This document shows, piece after piece, positions 34,170 to 43,122 of a stretch of DNA of 64,000 nucleotides (its first letter is position 1; every line of letters starts with the position of its first letter). The translations under genes were made by a program, and so were the position numbers. The stretch is taken from the NCBI GenBank assembly GCA_965237775.1, contig OZ250155.1, positions 2,046,001 to 2,110,000 of the forward strand, given 5' to 3'. Below the pieces are notes generated by a model. The model was not told the origin of the DNA. It was given only the letters and a program-made list of their open reading frames with translations, and did not search any database. Source of the stretch: CATOSP01 sp965237775 (lineage in GTDB: Bacteria; Chloroflexota; Dehalococcoidia; Lucifugimonadales; UBA3495).

Positions 34170-35822
34170 TCAGGCCTGCCTGGCCTTGTCCAGCTCCGAC
34201 TCCCTAAGCTCCACCCGCCTAATCTTGCCGCTGATGGTCTTGGGTAGTTCCGATACAAACTCAACGGCCCGCGGGTATTTGTAGGGCGCCGTGGTAGTCC
34301 TAACATGGTACTGCAGGCTCAACGCCAATTCGTCTGACCCGACGTAGCCCGGAGCAAGGATCACAAACGCCTTGACGATGTCGCCGCGCACCGGGTCCGG
34401 GCTGGCCACCACCGCGGACTCGGCGACCGCCGGGTGCTCTATCAACGCGCTCTCCACTTCGAAGGGGCCAATACGATACCCCGCGGAGATGATTACGTCA
34501 TCGGCCCGGCCAACAAACCAGAAGTACCCGTCCTCGTCCATGTATGCTTTGTCCCCGGTGAAATACCAGTCTCCGAAAAACGAGGCCTCCATCGCTTCCG
34601 GACCTCGCCAATATTCCCGGAACAAGCCCACGGGCCTATCAGGTTTCACGCGCACCGCGATTTGCCCTTCTTCATTTGGAGGCAATTCGTTGCCCTCGTC
34701 GTCGACGATTGCCACGTGGAAACCGGGCACCGGCTTCCCCATGGAGCCGGGCCGGACCGGCAGGCAGCGGTAGTTTCCCACCAGAAGCACGGTCTCAGTC
34801 TGGCCGTATCCGTCGTAAATGATCAGACCGGTACCCTCTTCCCACTTGCTCATAACCTCGGGGTTTAGGGGCTCACCCGCCCCGGTGCAGTGGCGCAAGT
34901 TCCGCAAATCGTACTTGGTTAGGTCTTCCAGCACCAGCATCCTGTAAGCCGTGGGAGGTGCGCAAAACGACGTGACTCCGTACCGCTCCAGGATATTCAG
35001 GGTCAACGCCGGGTCGAATCTGCCCCGGGCGTCGTGTTGCAGCACCGCCGCCCCTTGGGTCCACTGACCAAACAGCTTACCGTAAGCGGCCTTGGCCCAG
35101 CCGGTGTCCGATAGGGTCCATTGCAAATCGGTGGGTTTAAGGTCGTGCCAGAACCTGGCAGTCAAGACGTGGGCCAAACCGTAGGACGCATGAGTGTGCA
35201 GCACCATCTTCGGGTAACCGACAGTGCCAGAGGTGAAGTAGATAAGCAGCGGATCATCGCTTCGGGTCGGCTCTGCGTCATCCAAGTATGGGGAGGATTC
35301 GGCCATCTTTTCCTCAAACGACGACCAGCCAGACCGGTGACCTCCCACCATCAGCAAGTTCTGAAGCGAAGGGCAGGCGCCCGCCGCGGCCGCCACCTTT
35401 TCCCAGTTTTCCAGGTCGGTCACCGCCAGGGTGGCTTCGGCCTCGTTCACCCGGTACTCGATATCATTGGGTGTGCAAAGGGTGGTCGCGGGCATTGGCA
35501 CGGCGCCCAACTTCATAAGCCCCAGCATAAGGACGTACCACTCCGGGATACGAGGCAGCATCAGAAACACCCGGTCTCCCCTCGATACGCCCAGCCCCTT
35601 GAGTAGGTTGGCGCACTTATCGGACTGGACCTTCAGGTCCCAGAAAGTGTGGTGTTGAGCAATCTCCCCACTGGGGTCGAGGGAGATCAGGGCAAGCTTG
35701 GTGCGGTCTTCGGCCCATTTGTCCACCACGTCGAATGCAAAGTTGAAGTGTTCCGGAACGTCGAGTTTGAAGTCCTTGAAGGTGGCCTCGTAGTCCACCA
35801 TGTTGGGGCTGGAAATGTCCAT
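34170..35822 (-). CDS. AMP-dependent acyl-CoA synthetase (medium-chain/ACSM-like)
   Basis: A 550-residue ANL-superfamily enzyme forming acyl-CoA through an acyl-adenylate. The P-loop-like YFTSGTVGYPKMVLHTH, the A5 motif YDGYGQTE, the YFTGDKAYMDEDGYFWFVGR hinge region and the C-terminal catalytic Lys in PKTISGKIRR are all present. N-terminal wording such as FNFAFDVVDKWAEDRTKLAL resembles medium-chain/benzoate-type synthetases (ACSM). First gene of the synthetase-TPR-tenA operon. The adenylation call is secure; the acid activated is not known. Confidence 0.92.
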   Translation of the reverse strand: MDISSPNMVDYEATFKDFKLDVPEHFNFAFDVVDKWAEDRTKLALISLDPSGEIAQHHTFWDLKVQSDKCANLLKGLGVSRGDRVFLMLPRIPEWYVLMLGLMKLGAVPMPATTLCTPNDIEYRVNEAEATLAVTDLENWEKVAAAAGACPSLQNLLMVGGHRSGWSSFEEKMAESSPYLDDAEPTRSDDPLLIYFTSGTVGYPKMVLHTHASYGLAHVLTARFWHDLKPTDLQWTLSDTGWAKAAYGKLFGQWTQGAAVLQHDARGRFDPALTLNILERYGVTSFCAPPTAYRMLVLEDLTKYDLRNLRHCTGAGEPLNPEVMSKWEEGTGLIIYDGYGQTETVLLVGNYRCLPVRPGSMGKPVPGFHVAIVDDEGNELPPNEEGQIAVRVKPDRPVGLFREYWRGPEAMEASFFGDWYFTGDKAYMDEDGYFWFVGRADDVIISAGYRIGPFEVESALIEHPAVAESAVVASPDPVRGDIVKAFVILAPGYVGSDELALSLQYHVRTTTAPYKYPRAVEFVSELPKTISGKIRRVELRESELDKARQA

Positions 35823-36013
35823 TGCACCTCGCTTAGAAGTGAGTCTGGGGGAGCGGTCTAGGGCGCGCGTTTGCCATTATAGTGCGAATCTTGGAATGGA
35901 GACCAGCCCGGTCAGGCAACACCGTATTATTTCATTCGCGGTGGTTCCATACGCCCTGGTCGCCTTTGCCAGAGATTGCGGGACGCGCTCGGAACCATCG
36001 CCGCTACCGCTGA

Positions 36014-36823
36014 TTAAGCGTTGGTCCGGGCGGATGGGAACTCTGGAGGTCTTCGCTCGCGCAGCGATTGAAGGCCCTCGCGTATGTCCTCCCCGAAAAA
36101 CCCCAGGCTCTCCAAGGCCAAAGAGTAGTCGAATGACGTATGTCCCGCCATGCGAAGCCATTGGTTCAGCGCCCGTTTCGTGTAGCGGATCGCGGTCTGA
36201 GGTCCGGCAGCCAGGTTGCGCGCAACCTCCATTGCCTTTGGCAGCAACTCCTCCGATGGCAACGCCATGCTGACCAGACCGATCCGTTCCGCTTCTCTCC
36301 CGCTAAGGAAATCACAAGTCAGCAGGTAATACTTGGCCTTGGCCATCCCACATAGCAAAGGCCAAATCACCGCGGCATGATCGCCCGCGGCAACCCCCAA
36401 CCGCACGTGTCCATCGGTGATCCGGGCGTCCTGGGCGGCGATGGATATGTCAGCGAGAAGCGCCACCGCAAGCCCAGCCCCCACCGCGACGCCGTTAATT
36501 GCGGAGATCACCGGCTTGTCCAGGTCGATCATGTTGTGGACGATGTCACCCGCCTCCTGCATGATCCGGCCAACGATCTCCGGGTTCCCGATGGCTTCCT
36601 CGATCATGTCGAAGTCACCCCCAGCGGAGAAGGCGTTTCCCGCGCCCGTGATCACTGCCACTCGCACCGCCGGGTCCTGGCCAATGTCCAACCAGATCCG
36701 GCTCAGCTCGTAGTGGAGTTGAAAGTTGGTGGAATTTAGGGAGTCGGGCCGGTCCATGGTTAGCAAGGCAACCCCATCTCCTACCTCCACCCTCAGATGT
36801 TCGTATTTGCTATAGTCCGACAT
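36014..36823 (-). CDS. Enoyl-CoA hydratase/isomerase family protein
   Basis: A 269-residue crotonase-fold protein: GNAFSAGGDFDMIEEA forms the first oxyanion-hole segment, INGVAVGAGLAVALLADISIA the second, then TDGHVRLGVAAGDHAAVIWP. His/Asp occupy the region where hydratases carry a catalytic Glu, so hydratase activity is not assured. It lies 48 bp downstream of a CaiB-type CoA-transferase gene in the same direction, suggesting a shared acyl-CoA pathway. Confidence 0.88.
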   Translation of the reverse strand: MSDYSKYEHLRVEVGDGVALLTMDRPDSLNSTNFQLHYELSRIWLDIGQDPAVRVAVITGAGNAFSAGGDFDMIEEAIGNPEIVGRIMQEAGDIVHNMIDLDKPVISAINGVAVGAGLAVALLADISIAAQDARITDGHVRLGVAAGDHAAVIWPLLCGMAKAKYYLLTCDFLSGREAERIGLVSMALPSEELLPKAMEVARNLAAGPQTAIRYTKRALNQWLRMAGHTSFDYSLALESLGFFGEDIREGLQSLRERRPPEFPSARTNA

Positions 36824-36871
36824 GGCAGCCCCTCCCTAGCGCCGGTGAACCTGGAACTAGCCCTACCGGCC

Positions 36872-38104
36872 TTAATAAATCACCCCGGCCTCGGCCAATC
36901 GCTCGATTTCAGACGGCGGCAGGCCAAGCAGTTCACCGAAAACGTACTCGTTGTCTTCGCCAATATTGCTGTAGTCCCCGAATTCCATCGGCGTCTTCGA
37001 CAGCCGGGCCGGGGAACTCCAGGCGATCCCCTCGCCTCTTTCCCATTCGGTTGCGGGCGTGCCGCGTTCCGCCACATAGTAGGGTGTGTCCCGGTAAAAG
37101 TTTCTCGCCTTCAGGTGTTCGCTATGGAACAGGTCATCGCCCTGAGAAACGATGCTCGCCGGCACTCCGGCGGATTGTAGCTTCTCCATGACTACTTCAG
37201 CGGCCAGTTGAGACGTCCAAACCTCTATCTTCTCATCCAGCGCGTCCTGATTTTTCGAACGGTCCAATGCGGTGAGGAAACGTGACTCCCGGACCCAGTC
37301 CGGGTCTCCAAGGGCCCGGCAAAACGCCGCCCATTCATCGTCAGAGGACACCGCTATAGCGCAAAAACGGTCTTCACCCGTGCAACGGTAGACGCCGTGG
37401 GGCGCCGCTGATTCGTCCCGGTTGCCACGCCGGGGCGGCAGGCGCCCGTCTCGCTGAAAGTCGAGGATGGAGGGACCCACGGTGACCGCGCCAGAGCGGA
37501 AAATGGACGACTCCATAGTCGCGCCCTTTCCGGTGCGGTGGCGGCGCAACAATGCTCCGATGACCGCTACCGGTTGAAATATACCCGTGTGATAGTCGGA
37601 GTAGGAAGTGTTGATCGCCACGGGAGGCGCACCCTCCTCGCCGCTCATCAACGACACTCCCGACATGTGTTGGACGAGGATGCCATAGGACTTGTAGGTA
37701 TAGTACGGCCCGCTGCCGCCGAGTCCCGTTTGCCACATGATTACCGCGTCAGGCCGTACCTCCTTAACCTTCGGGAAATCCACTCCCCACCGGTCGAGGA
37801 TATTGCGGCGAAAGTTGGTCATAAAGACATCGCTGACCCCGATAAGGTCAAGGAGCAATTCTCTGCCTTCGGGTGTGCGAACATCCAGGGTGATGCGTTT
37901 CTTGCCCCGCTGGTAATCGGGCTGGCCCGCGCCCCGGGACCAGGCCGGGATGAAAGCCATCTCGTCCAGCGCTTTGTTGGTCTCGACTTTGATGACCTCC
38001 GCGCCCAATGACGCCAGCAAACGGCCGGTAAGCGGCAGGGCGACATAAGGACCCAATTCCACAACGCGGACGCCCGCCAGGGCTTTGCCGCTACTATCTA
38101 CCAA
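36872..38104 (-). CDS. CaiB/BaiF (class III) CoA-transferase
   Basis: A 410-residue family III CoA-transferase. ALAGVRVVELGPYVALPLTGRLLASLGAEVIKVE is the N-terminal CoA-binding Rossmann part, and the nucleophilic Asp is expected in SDVFMTNFRRN/VRPDAVIMWQTGLG. The start is TTG 38104, supported by AGGGAG eight bases upstream. Family members move CoA between carboxylates such as formate/oxalate, carnitine or succinate/2-methylmalate. It is downstream of a second CaiB-type gene in the same direction; the two could form a heteromer or act in series. Confidence 0.9.
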   Translation of the reverse strand: MVDSSGKALAGVRVVELGPYVALPLTGRLLASLGAEVIKVETNKALDEMAFIPAWSRGAGQPDYQRGKKRITLDVRTPEGRELLLDLIGVSDVFMTNFRRNILDRWGVDFPKVKEVRPDAVIMWQTGLGGSGPYYTYKSYGILVQHMSGVSLMSGEEGAPPVAINTSYSDYHTGIFQPVAVIGALLRRHRTGKGATMESSIFRSGAVTVGPSILDFQRDGRLPPRRGNRDESAAPHGVYRCTGEDRFCAIAVSSDDEWAAFCRALGDPDWVRESRFLTALDRSKNQDALDEKIEVWTSQLAAEVVMEKLQSAGVPASIVSQGDDLFHSEHLKARNFYRDTPYYVAERGTPATEWERGEGIAWSSPARLSKTPMEFGDYSNIGEDNEYVFGELLGLPPSEIERLAEAGVIY

Positions 38105-38135
38105 CTAACGTACTCCCTACCAACTAACGTACTCC
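38099..38135. repeat. 19-bp tandem repeat at a CoA-transferase start
   Basis: TACCAACTAACGTACTCC occurs at 38099-38116 and again at 38118-38135. The unit includes the TTG start and the ribosome-binding site of the downstream CoA-transferase, so both are duplicated. Confidence 0.9.
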
Positions 38136-38188
38136 GTGAACCCTTAGTTAACGTGTAAATAAGGCCGGTGAATATCCCCTATTGGCTC

Positions 38189-39424
38189 TTAAATCGTCCC
38201 GGATGCCCTGAGTTCACCCAGCTCAACCAGGGTTAGTCCCAGTTCTCCGCAATAGATTTCCTGATTGTGTTGTCCTAGGAGCGGGGCGGCAGCCCTGGAC
38301 GGCGTCACTTCTTCGCTGTCGAATACGCCCAGGGGGTATTTGAGCCTGCCCGCGTTTGAATGCTCCAGTTCGGCCCAAAGGTGGCTCGCTTCTAGTTGCG
38401 GGTCCTGAAGCAGGTCCGAGACGTCAGTCACGGGCAGGAATACCAGGTTCCGCTTCTGCCCTTCGTGAAAAAGCTCCTCTCCCGTGAAGCGGATGGAGAA
38501 ATCTACGAAGAGCGCGGTCAGGATGTCTATGTGGGGAGCGCGTTCCTGGTTCCCTCCCCGGTACTGCTCGTTTAGCACTTCCTCATTGCCGGTGACTTCG
38601 TATATCCATTGGGCCAGAGTATCCCATTCCCTGGGAGTGATGATACCGGCGGATATCCAGCCGTCTTTACATGGAAAAGCTCCGAGTGGGACGACCAGTG
38701 TGGAGTTGGTCCCCACACGCGTGACATTCTCACCCAGTTGTGTCCAGGCCAGGGCTGGGTGCGCGTCGGTATAGTAGGTTATGAGGGCTTCTTGAAGGGA
38801 GACGTCTATGTATTGACCTTCGCCGGAAAGCATGTCCCGGTAATAAAGCGCTCCCATGATCGCCACCGCGGCATGTTGCGAGCCGGGGAAGTGGGACTGT
38901 TCGTTGCCTTGTCTGACCGGCGGGCCGTCCGGGTCTCCGGTGATTTGCATATATCCGCTGGCGGCCATGACAACCAGGTCGGTCGATTTGTAGTCTCTCC
39001 ACGGACCGTACTGGCCGAAGGGAGTGATCGACGCCATGACCAGGCCGGGGTTGGTCTCGCTCAGAGAGTTGTATCCCAGTCCCAGCCCCTCCAGGTAACC
39101 CACTGGCAGACTCTCAACGATAACATCCGCACTTGCCGCCAGCCGCCGCATCAAAGTCCGGCCAGCCCCCGTGTCAAGGTCCAGCGTGATAGAGCGCTTG
39201 TTGGTATTGTAGAAGAGGAAGTAGCCGCTTCCTTCGGGATCTGGCAGGTCCTGGTGGAAAGGTCCGCGAGTGCGCCCTCGGTCGCCCCAGGGCGGCTCGA
39301 TCCTGATGACGTCTGCGCCGTAGTCCGCCAGGAGCTTGGTGCAGAACACCCCCTTGTCATCCGTTAAGTCGAGGACACGGTAGGGTGGTAGAAGTTTATC
39401 GTCTTGGACCATTGACCTGGCCAT
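38189..39424 (-). CDS. CaiB/BaiF (class III) CoA-transferase
   Basis: A 411-residue class III CoA-transferase. PYRVLDLTDDKGVFCTKLLADYGADVIRIEPPWGDRGR and DLDTGAGRTLMRRLAASADVIVES are standard N-terminal features. GQYGPWRDYKSTDLVVMAASGYM, with GDPDGPPVR, forms the CoA/substrate region. It differs clearly from the neighbouring CaiB-type protein in length of loops and wording, so the pair is not a recent duplication. It is divergent from the MFS gene and about 84 bp upstream of the other CoA-transferase. Confidence 0.9.
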   Translation of the reverse strand: MARSMVQDDKLLPPYRVLDLTDDKGVFCTKLLADYGADVIRIEPPWGDRGRTRGPFHQDLPDPEGSGYFLFYNTNKRSITLDLDTGAGRTLMRRLAASADVIVESLPVGYLEGLGLGYNSLSETNPGLVMASITPFGQYGPWRDYKSTDLVVMAASGYMQITGDPDGPPVRQGNEQSHFPGSQHAAVAIMGALYYRDMLSGEGQYIDVSLQEALITYYTDAHPALAWTQLGENVTRVGTNSTLVVPLGAFPCKDGWISAGIITPREWDTLAQWIYEVTGNEEVLNEQYRGGNQERAPHIDILTALFVDFSIRFTGEELFHEGQKRNLVFLPVTDVSDLLQDPQLEASHLWAELEHSNAGRLKYPLGVFDSEEVTPSRAAAPLLGQHNQEIYCGELGLTLVELGELRASGTI

Positions 39425-39520
39425 TCCAGAGGGTGTGAAATTCGTCGAAAAACGTGGGTAGGCGAGGCCGATTCTAGCCGCGCCGCGCCTATAGAGTCAA
39501 GCAATGGCTAACCCTTCGGG

Positions 39521-39549
39521 TTTATCGAACATAATGAGGCTGCTATAAT
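39521..39549 (+). promoter_or_regulatory. Putative promoter of the MFS gene
   Basis: A perfect TATAAT at 39544-39549 lies 40 bases before ATG 39589. The -35 candidate TTTATC (39521-39526), 17 bp upstream, is weak. Confidence 0.35.
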
Positions 39550-39588
39550 GGCCCCGGCCCGCCCCCATCTGCCACCAGGATATTCGCC

Positions 39589-40863
39589 ATGTTAAGTTTA
39601 CTCAGCAGGTATGTCGACGGCCTACGGTTTCAAGACTACCGCACACTGTGGACCGCCAACGCTTGCGCCGGAGCCGCCGCATGGGCTCTGATCATCGCGA
39701 GGGGTTGGCTGGCCTACGACATCACGGGTGGACTGCTCTGGAGCGGTATCGTGACCATGGCGGCCATGATCCCCAGGCTGTTCTCCACACCCCTCCTTGG
39801 ATTCCTGGCCGACAAATTCGACCGTGCCGGTCTTCTCAAGTGGACCTACACGTTGAACCTACTGCACAACGTTGTTCTCGCGCTCCTGGCGCTCGGCGGA
39901 ATCTTAGATGGGACCGGTGGACTGTGGGTGTTGTTGGTCCTTTCATTAATTAACGGGACTCTCCGCTCGGGCCAGATGACCATCACCCAGTCGTTGATTC
40001 CCAATTTATTGCCACCAGAACGGCTCCTGAACGGAATCGCCTTGAACCAGGCCACTCAGCAAGGGTCCCGGCTCGTCGGGCCTATCATGTTGGTCCCCCT
40101 GATCGGGACGTTCGGGATCGAAGCGGCTTTCTGGATGTGCAGCGCCTTCTACCTCATCGGCCTAATCCAGATCACCAGGATCACCACCCGGTCCACTGGC
40201 GAAATTGACAGGAGCCGGGGCTTCTTCCAGAATCTCGTGGCGGGCTTCGAGTACGTGTACGGCCGGCCTCAATTGTTGGCCATGGTCCTGTTGGTCTTGG
40301 CCCACTGCTCACTGGTAATGTCCTACGAAGCCATCCTTCCCGGCATTTCTGAAGAGAAGCTGGGATCGGGCGCTGTAGGTGTCAGCTACCTTATGGCGGG
40401 AGTCGGCGGCGGGGCGCTGGTAGCGTCTATCTTCATCGCCGGTGTTCAAAGTGTCACGTTACGAGGGTATCTGTTCTTGTTCTTCGGCGTGACCAGTGCT
40501 TTGGGCCCAATCATCATGGCCCTGACCACTCTTCCGATGCTGTCTATTCTCGCCGCGATCTCTATCGGCGTGAACCAGTCAGGTTTCATGACAATCAGCC
40601 ACGCGATCATACAAGGCATGACTGATGACAGGGTACGCGGCCGGGTCTCGGGGGTATATTCGATGCACGTAGGCGGCAGCATGGCGATAAGTAACGCCCT
40701 GAGCGCCACCGTTGCCGACATCTTCAACGCATCTATCGTGATGGCTGTGGGGGGACTGATCTTAGTCGTCGTGATTGCCGCGAGCGTAGGCGTAGGGCCT
40801 ATACGGAGACTGTATTTCCCGAGGGTCGTGCCAGCGACTCCGGAGCATGCTCTCCCGTCCTAG
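39589..40863 (+). CDS. MFS transporter (MFS_3/enterobactin-exporter-like)
   Basis: A 424-residue integral membrane protein with about twelve hydrophobic segments. The N-terminus LRFQDYRTLWTANACAGAAAWALIIARGWLAYDITGG and the motif GFLADKFDRAGLLKW between helices 2 and 3 are typical of the MFS_3 group of small-molecule exporters. QSLIPNLLPPERLLNGIALNQATQQ is another family mark. The 3' end overlaps an open frame of the aminotransferase gene, but the aminotransferase start chosen lies 65 bp downstream. The substrate is unknown. Confidence 0.9.
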   Translation: MLSLLSRYVDGLRFQDYRTLWTANACAGAAAWALIIARGWLAYDITGGLLWSGIVTMAAMIPRLFSTPLLGFLADKFDRAGLLKWTYTLNLLHNVVLALLALGGILDGTGGLWVLLVLSLINGTLRSGQMTITQSLIPNLLPPERLLNGIALNQATQQGSRLVGPIMLVPLIGTFGIEAAFWMCSAFYLIGLIQITRITTRSTGEIDRSRGFFQNLVAGFEYVYGRPQLLAMVLLVLAHCSLVMSYEAILPGISEEKLGSGAVGVSYLMAGVGGGALVASIFIAGVQSVTLRGYLFLFFGVTSALGPIIMALTTLPMLSILAAISIGVNQSGFMTISHAIIQGMTDDRVRGRVSGVYSMHVGGSMAISNALSATVADIFNASIVMAVGGLILVVVIAASVGVGPIRRLYFPRVVPATPEHALPS

Positions 40864-40927
40864 CCGATTCTCCTCAACCCGGCTATTGCTCCTATCAAAT
40901 CCCTGTTTGCCAGCCAGGAGGCCTGCA

Positions 40928-42256
40928 TTGACAACAACACACGACGAACTCGCACGTTACTTGGAGTTGACACCCGAGTCGAAGGCAAGGTGGCAAACGG
41001 CTACTGAGTACCTGCCGGGGGGCGACAGCCGGAACTCCATCTTCTGGGACCCCTACCCGATTTTCATCACCGAGGCCTCGGGGGCCCACGTCACCGACGT
41101 CGACGGCAACGACCGCATCGACTTCATCAACACCATGACGACGATGATTCTGGGCCACGCCTTCCCGCCGGTCATGGACGCGGTGTACGAACAGTTGTCC
41201 AGAGGGGTGGCCTATAACGCGCCCAACGAGCACCAAATCCGGTTGGCCAAGCTCCTGTGCGAGCGCATTCCGAGCTTCGATCTGGTGAGGTTCACCAATT
41301 CGGGGACCGAGGCGACCTTGAACACGATCCGTGCCGCCCGGGCGTTCACCGGTAGGAGCAAGTTCGCCAAGGTCGAGGGCGGCTATCACGGCACCCACGA
41401 TGCGGTCACGGTTAGCGTGCGCGTGGATATCTCCGAAGCGGGGGATGCGGACAGGCCTCAGCCCGTGGCGGCCAGCGAAGGCCTGGCGGAAGGCGTCCTG
41501 GACCAGGTTGTAATCATCCCTTTCAATGAGACCGCCGCCTCCAAGCGCATCCTGGAAGAAAGTAAGGATGAACTGGCGGCGGTGATAGTGGAACCTGTCA
41601 TGGGATCGGTGGGCATGCTGCCCGCCTCGACCGAATACCTGACCATGCTGCGGGAGTTCACCGAGGAACACGGGATAGTCCTAATCTTTGACGAGGTCAT
41701 TAGCTTCCGCGCGGCGCCCGGAGGGTCACAGCAATACTACGGCGTCACCCCGGACATGACGTCCCTGGGCAAGATCATCGGCGGCGGCTTCGCAGTGGGC
41801 GCGTTCGGTGGACGCCGGGAAATCATGGACCTTTACGACCCCACCAAGGGCCCAAGGGTATCCCACGCGGGGACGTTCAACGCGAACCCGGTGACAATGC
41901 TGGCGGGGTCCGTAACTATGGAGCACCTGACTGCGGACGTTTACCGTCACCTGGCGGAGATGACGGAGAAGCTCAAGAAGGGAGTCCGGCAGGTATGTGA
42001 GGAATTGGAAGTGCCCGTCCAGGTTACCGGTCTTGGGTCGCTGTTCGGTATCCACTTCACCGGCGGCGAGATCCACAACTACCGCGACCTGGCGGCATCG
42101 GACCGGGCGTTGCGGGGCCGTGTGTTCTTGGGCCTTCTGAATGAGGGGATACTCATCGCGCCCAACCTGGTGGGCGCGATGTCCACGTCCCTGGGAGATG
42201 AGGATGTGGCCGCCTTCCTCAGCGCTTTCAGGCGGGTTTTGGAACGGCGGCCTTAG
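40928..42256 (+). CDS. Class III aminotransferase (glutamate-1-semialdehyde aminomutase-like)
   Basis: From TTG 40928, 442 residues of a class III PLP enzyme. It shows YLPGGDSRNSIFWDPYP, VRFTNSGTEATLNTIRAARAF (PLP phosphate loop), KVEGGYHGTHDAV, VIVEPVMGS, LIFDEVISFR (Asp for the pyridine nitrogen) and the Schiff-base Lys in SLGKIIGGGFAVGAFGG. The TTG start is chosen because AGGAGG (40916-40921) lies six bases upstream. The absence of heme-pathway neighbours and the wording of the substrate loops favour a catabolic amino-acid or amine enzyme over true HemL. Its TAG stop coincides with the end of the downstream insertion sequence. Confidence 0.9.
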   Translation: MTTTHDELARYLELTPESKARWQTATEYLPGGDSRNSIFWDPYPIFITEASGAHVTDVDGNDRIDFINTMTTMILGHAFPPVMDAVYEQLSRGVAYNAPNEHQIRLAKLLCERIPSFDLVRFTNSGTEATLNTIRAARAFTGRSKFAKVEGGYHGTHDAVTVSVRVDISEAGDADRPQPVAASEGLAEGVLDQVVIIPFNETAASKRILEESKDELAAVIVEPVMGSVGMLPASTEYLTMLREFTEEHGIVLIFDEVISFRAAPGGSQQYYGVTPDMTSLGKIIGGGFAVGAFGGRREIMDLYDPTKGPRVSHAGTFNANPVTMLAGSVTMEHLTADVYRHLAEMTEKLKKGVRQVCEELEVPVQVTGLGSLFGIHFTGGEIHNYRDLAASDRALRGRVFLGLLNEGILIAPNLVGAMSTSLGDEDVAAFLSAFRRVLERRP

Positions 42257-42324
42257 GGCGTGTCGTCAAAACAGGAACAAGATGGTAGATTATTTCGGAG
42301 AGTGTGAGTGTGTGGAGTTGAGGT

Positions 42325-42699
42325 ATGGCGGCAGCGCATCGGCGTCACGACCTTTCGGACAAGGTTTGGGAACAATTGAGACCTTACTTGCCTGGTGGAG
42401 CAGGCAAAAGGGGGCGTCCAGCCCGGGATAACCGGCTTTTCTTGAACGCGGTGTTTTGGATCCTGCGTACTGGGGCGCCCTGGCGGGACCTGCCGCCGGA
42501 TTACGGGGACTGGAAGAACACCCATAGACGCTTTTGCCGGTGGCGAGACCGCGGTGTCTGGGACCAACTGCTGGAGCGGGTCATCGAAGATCCGGACTTT
42601 GAGTGGTTGATGGTCGACGCAAGCCACATCAAGGTTCACCCTCATGGCACTGGGGCCCGGGGAGGCAATCAAGCCATAGGCCGCACAAAAGGGGGCTAA
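42325..42699 (+). CDS. IS5-family transposase, N-terminal part (OrfA)
   Basis: A 124-residue frame: LSDKVWEQLRPYLPGG, NAVFWILRTGAPWRDLPPDYG, and the first catalytic Asp in LMVDASHIKVHPHG. It ends IGRTKGG at TAA. The heptamer A-AAA-GGG around 42687-42694, just before the stop, suits a -1 frameshift into OrfB, giving one full DDE transposase. Confidence 0.9.
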   Translation: MAAAHRRHDLSDKVWEQLRPYLPGGAGKRGRPARDNRLFLNAVFWILRTGAPWRDLPPDYGDWKNTHRRFCRWRDRGVWDQLLERVIEDPDFEWLMVDASHIKVHPHGTGARGGNQAIGRTKGG

Positions 42700-43088
42700 A
42701 CAGCAAACTGCACCTGGCGGTGGACTCCCACGGCATGCCGGTACGTATGATCTTGACCGAGGGCACGGTGGCGGATTGCACGCAGGCTCATTCGCTGATC
42801 GCCGACATCCCAGCTGAATATCTGCTGGCAGACCGAGGCTACGACACCAACGGCATCGTGGCCGAAGCCGAGGGCCAGGGGATGGAACCGGTGATACCAC
42901 CCAGGAGCCATCGCAAGGAACAACGGTACTACGACCGGGCACTGTACAAACTGCGGCACTTGGTCGAGAACTCATTCCTGGACTTCAAGCAATGGCGGGG
43001 GGTTGCCACCCGATATGCCAAAAACGCAGCGTCTTTCCTGGCAATTTGCCAAATCCGAGCGCTGGTCATCTGGACCAAGTTATTTTGA
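42603..43088 (+). CDS. IS5-family transposase, C-terminal part (OrfB)
   Basis: A 161-residue frame, of which the part after the shift site (GLNSKLHLAVDSHGMPVRMI onward) is the functional continuation of OrfA. It supplies the second Asp in LLADRGYDTNGI and the Glu in LVENSFLDFKQWRGVATRYAK, completing DDE. The residues before GLNSK overlap OrfA out of frame and are probably not translated alone. Confidence 0.85.
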   Translation: MVDGRRKPHQGSPSWHWGPGRQSSHRPHKRGLNSKLHLAVDSHGMPVRMILTEGTVADCTQAHSLIADIPAEYLLADRGYDTNGIVAEAEGQGMEPVIPPRSHRKEQRYYDRALYKLRHLVENSFLDFKQWRGVATRYAKNAASFLAICQIRALVIWTKLF

Positions 43089-43122
43089 CGACACCCCCTA
43101 GGTCGTTGACCCTTCTGGCTCT

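Larger units (their letters stand above)
42256..43098 (+). mobile_element. IS5-family insertion sequence (IS427-like), complete
   Basis: An 843-bp element. Terminal inverted repeats GGGCGTGTCGTCAAAA (from 42256) and GGGGGTGTCGTCAAAA (complement, ending at 43098) differ at one base. TA flanks both ends (42254-42255 and 43099-43100), the target duplication expected for this group. It encodes two overlapping transposase frames. The left end lies on the stop codon of the aminotransferase. Confidence 0.92.

Noticed and set aside
33362..34207. 281-residue open frame opposite the TPR gene
   Set aside because: The TPR repeats on the other strand are unmistakable; this frame is a by-product of GC-rich codon usage.
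35876..35881. TATAAT on the - strand as the acyl-CoA synthetase promoter
   Set aside because: No acceptable -35 box at 16-18 bp, so it was not listed as a promoter.
38609..39367. 252-residue open frame opposite a CoA-transferase
   Set aside because: Shadow of the CaiB-type gene on the - strand.
40895..41671. 258-residue open frame opposite the aminotransferase
   Set aside because: The PLP-enzyme motifs lie on the + strand; the antisense frame has no recognisable features.
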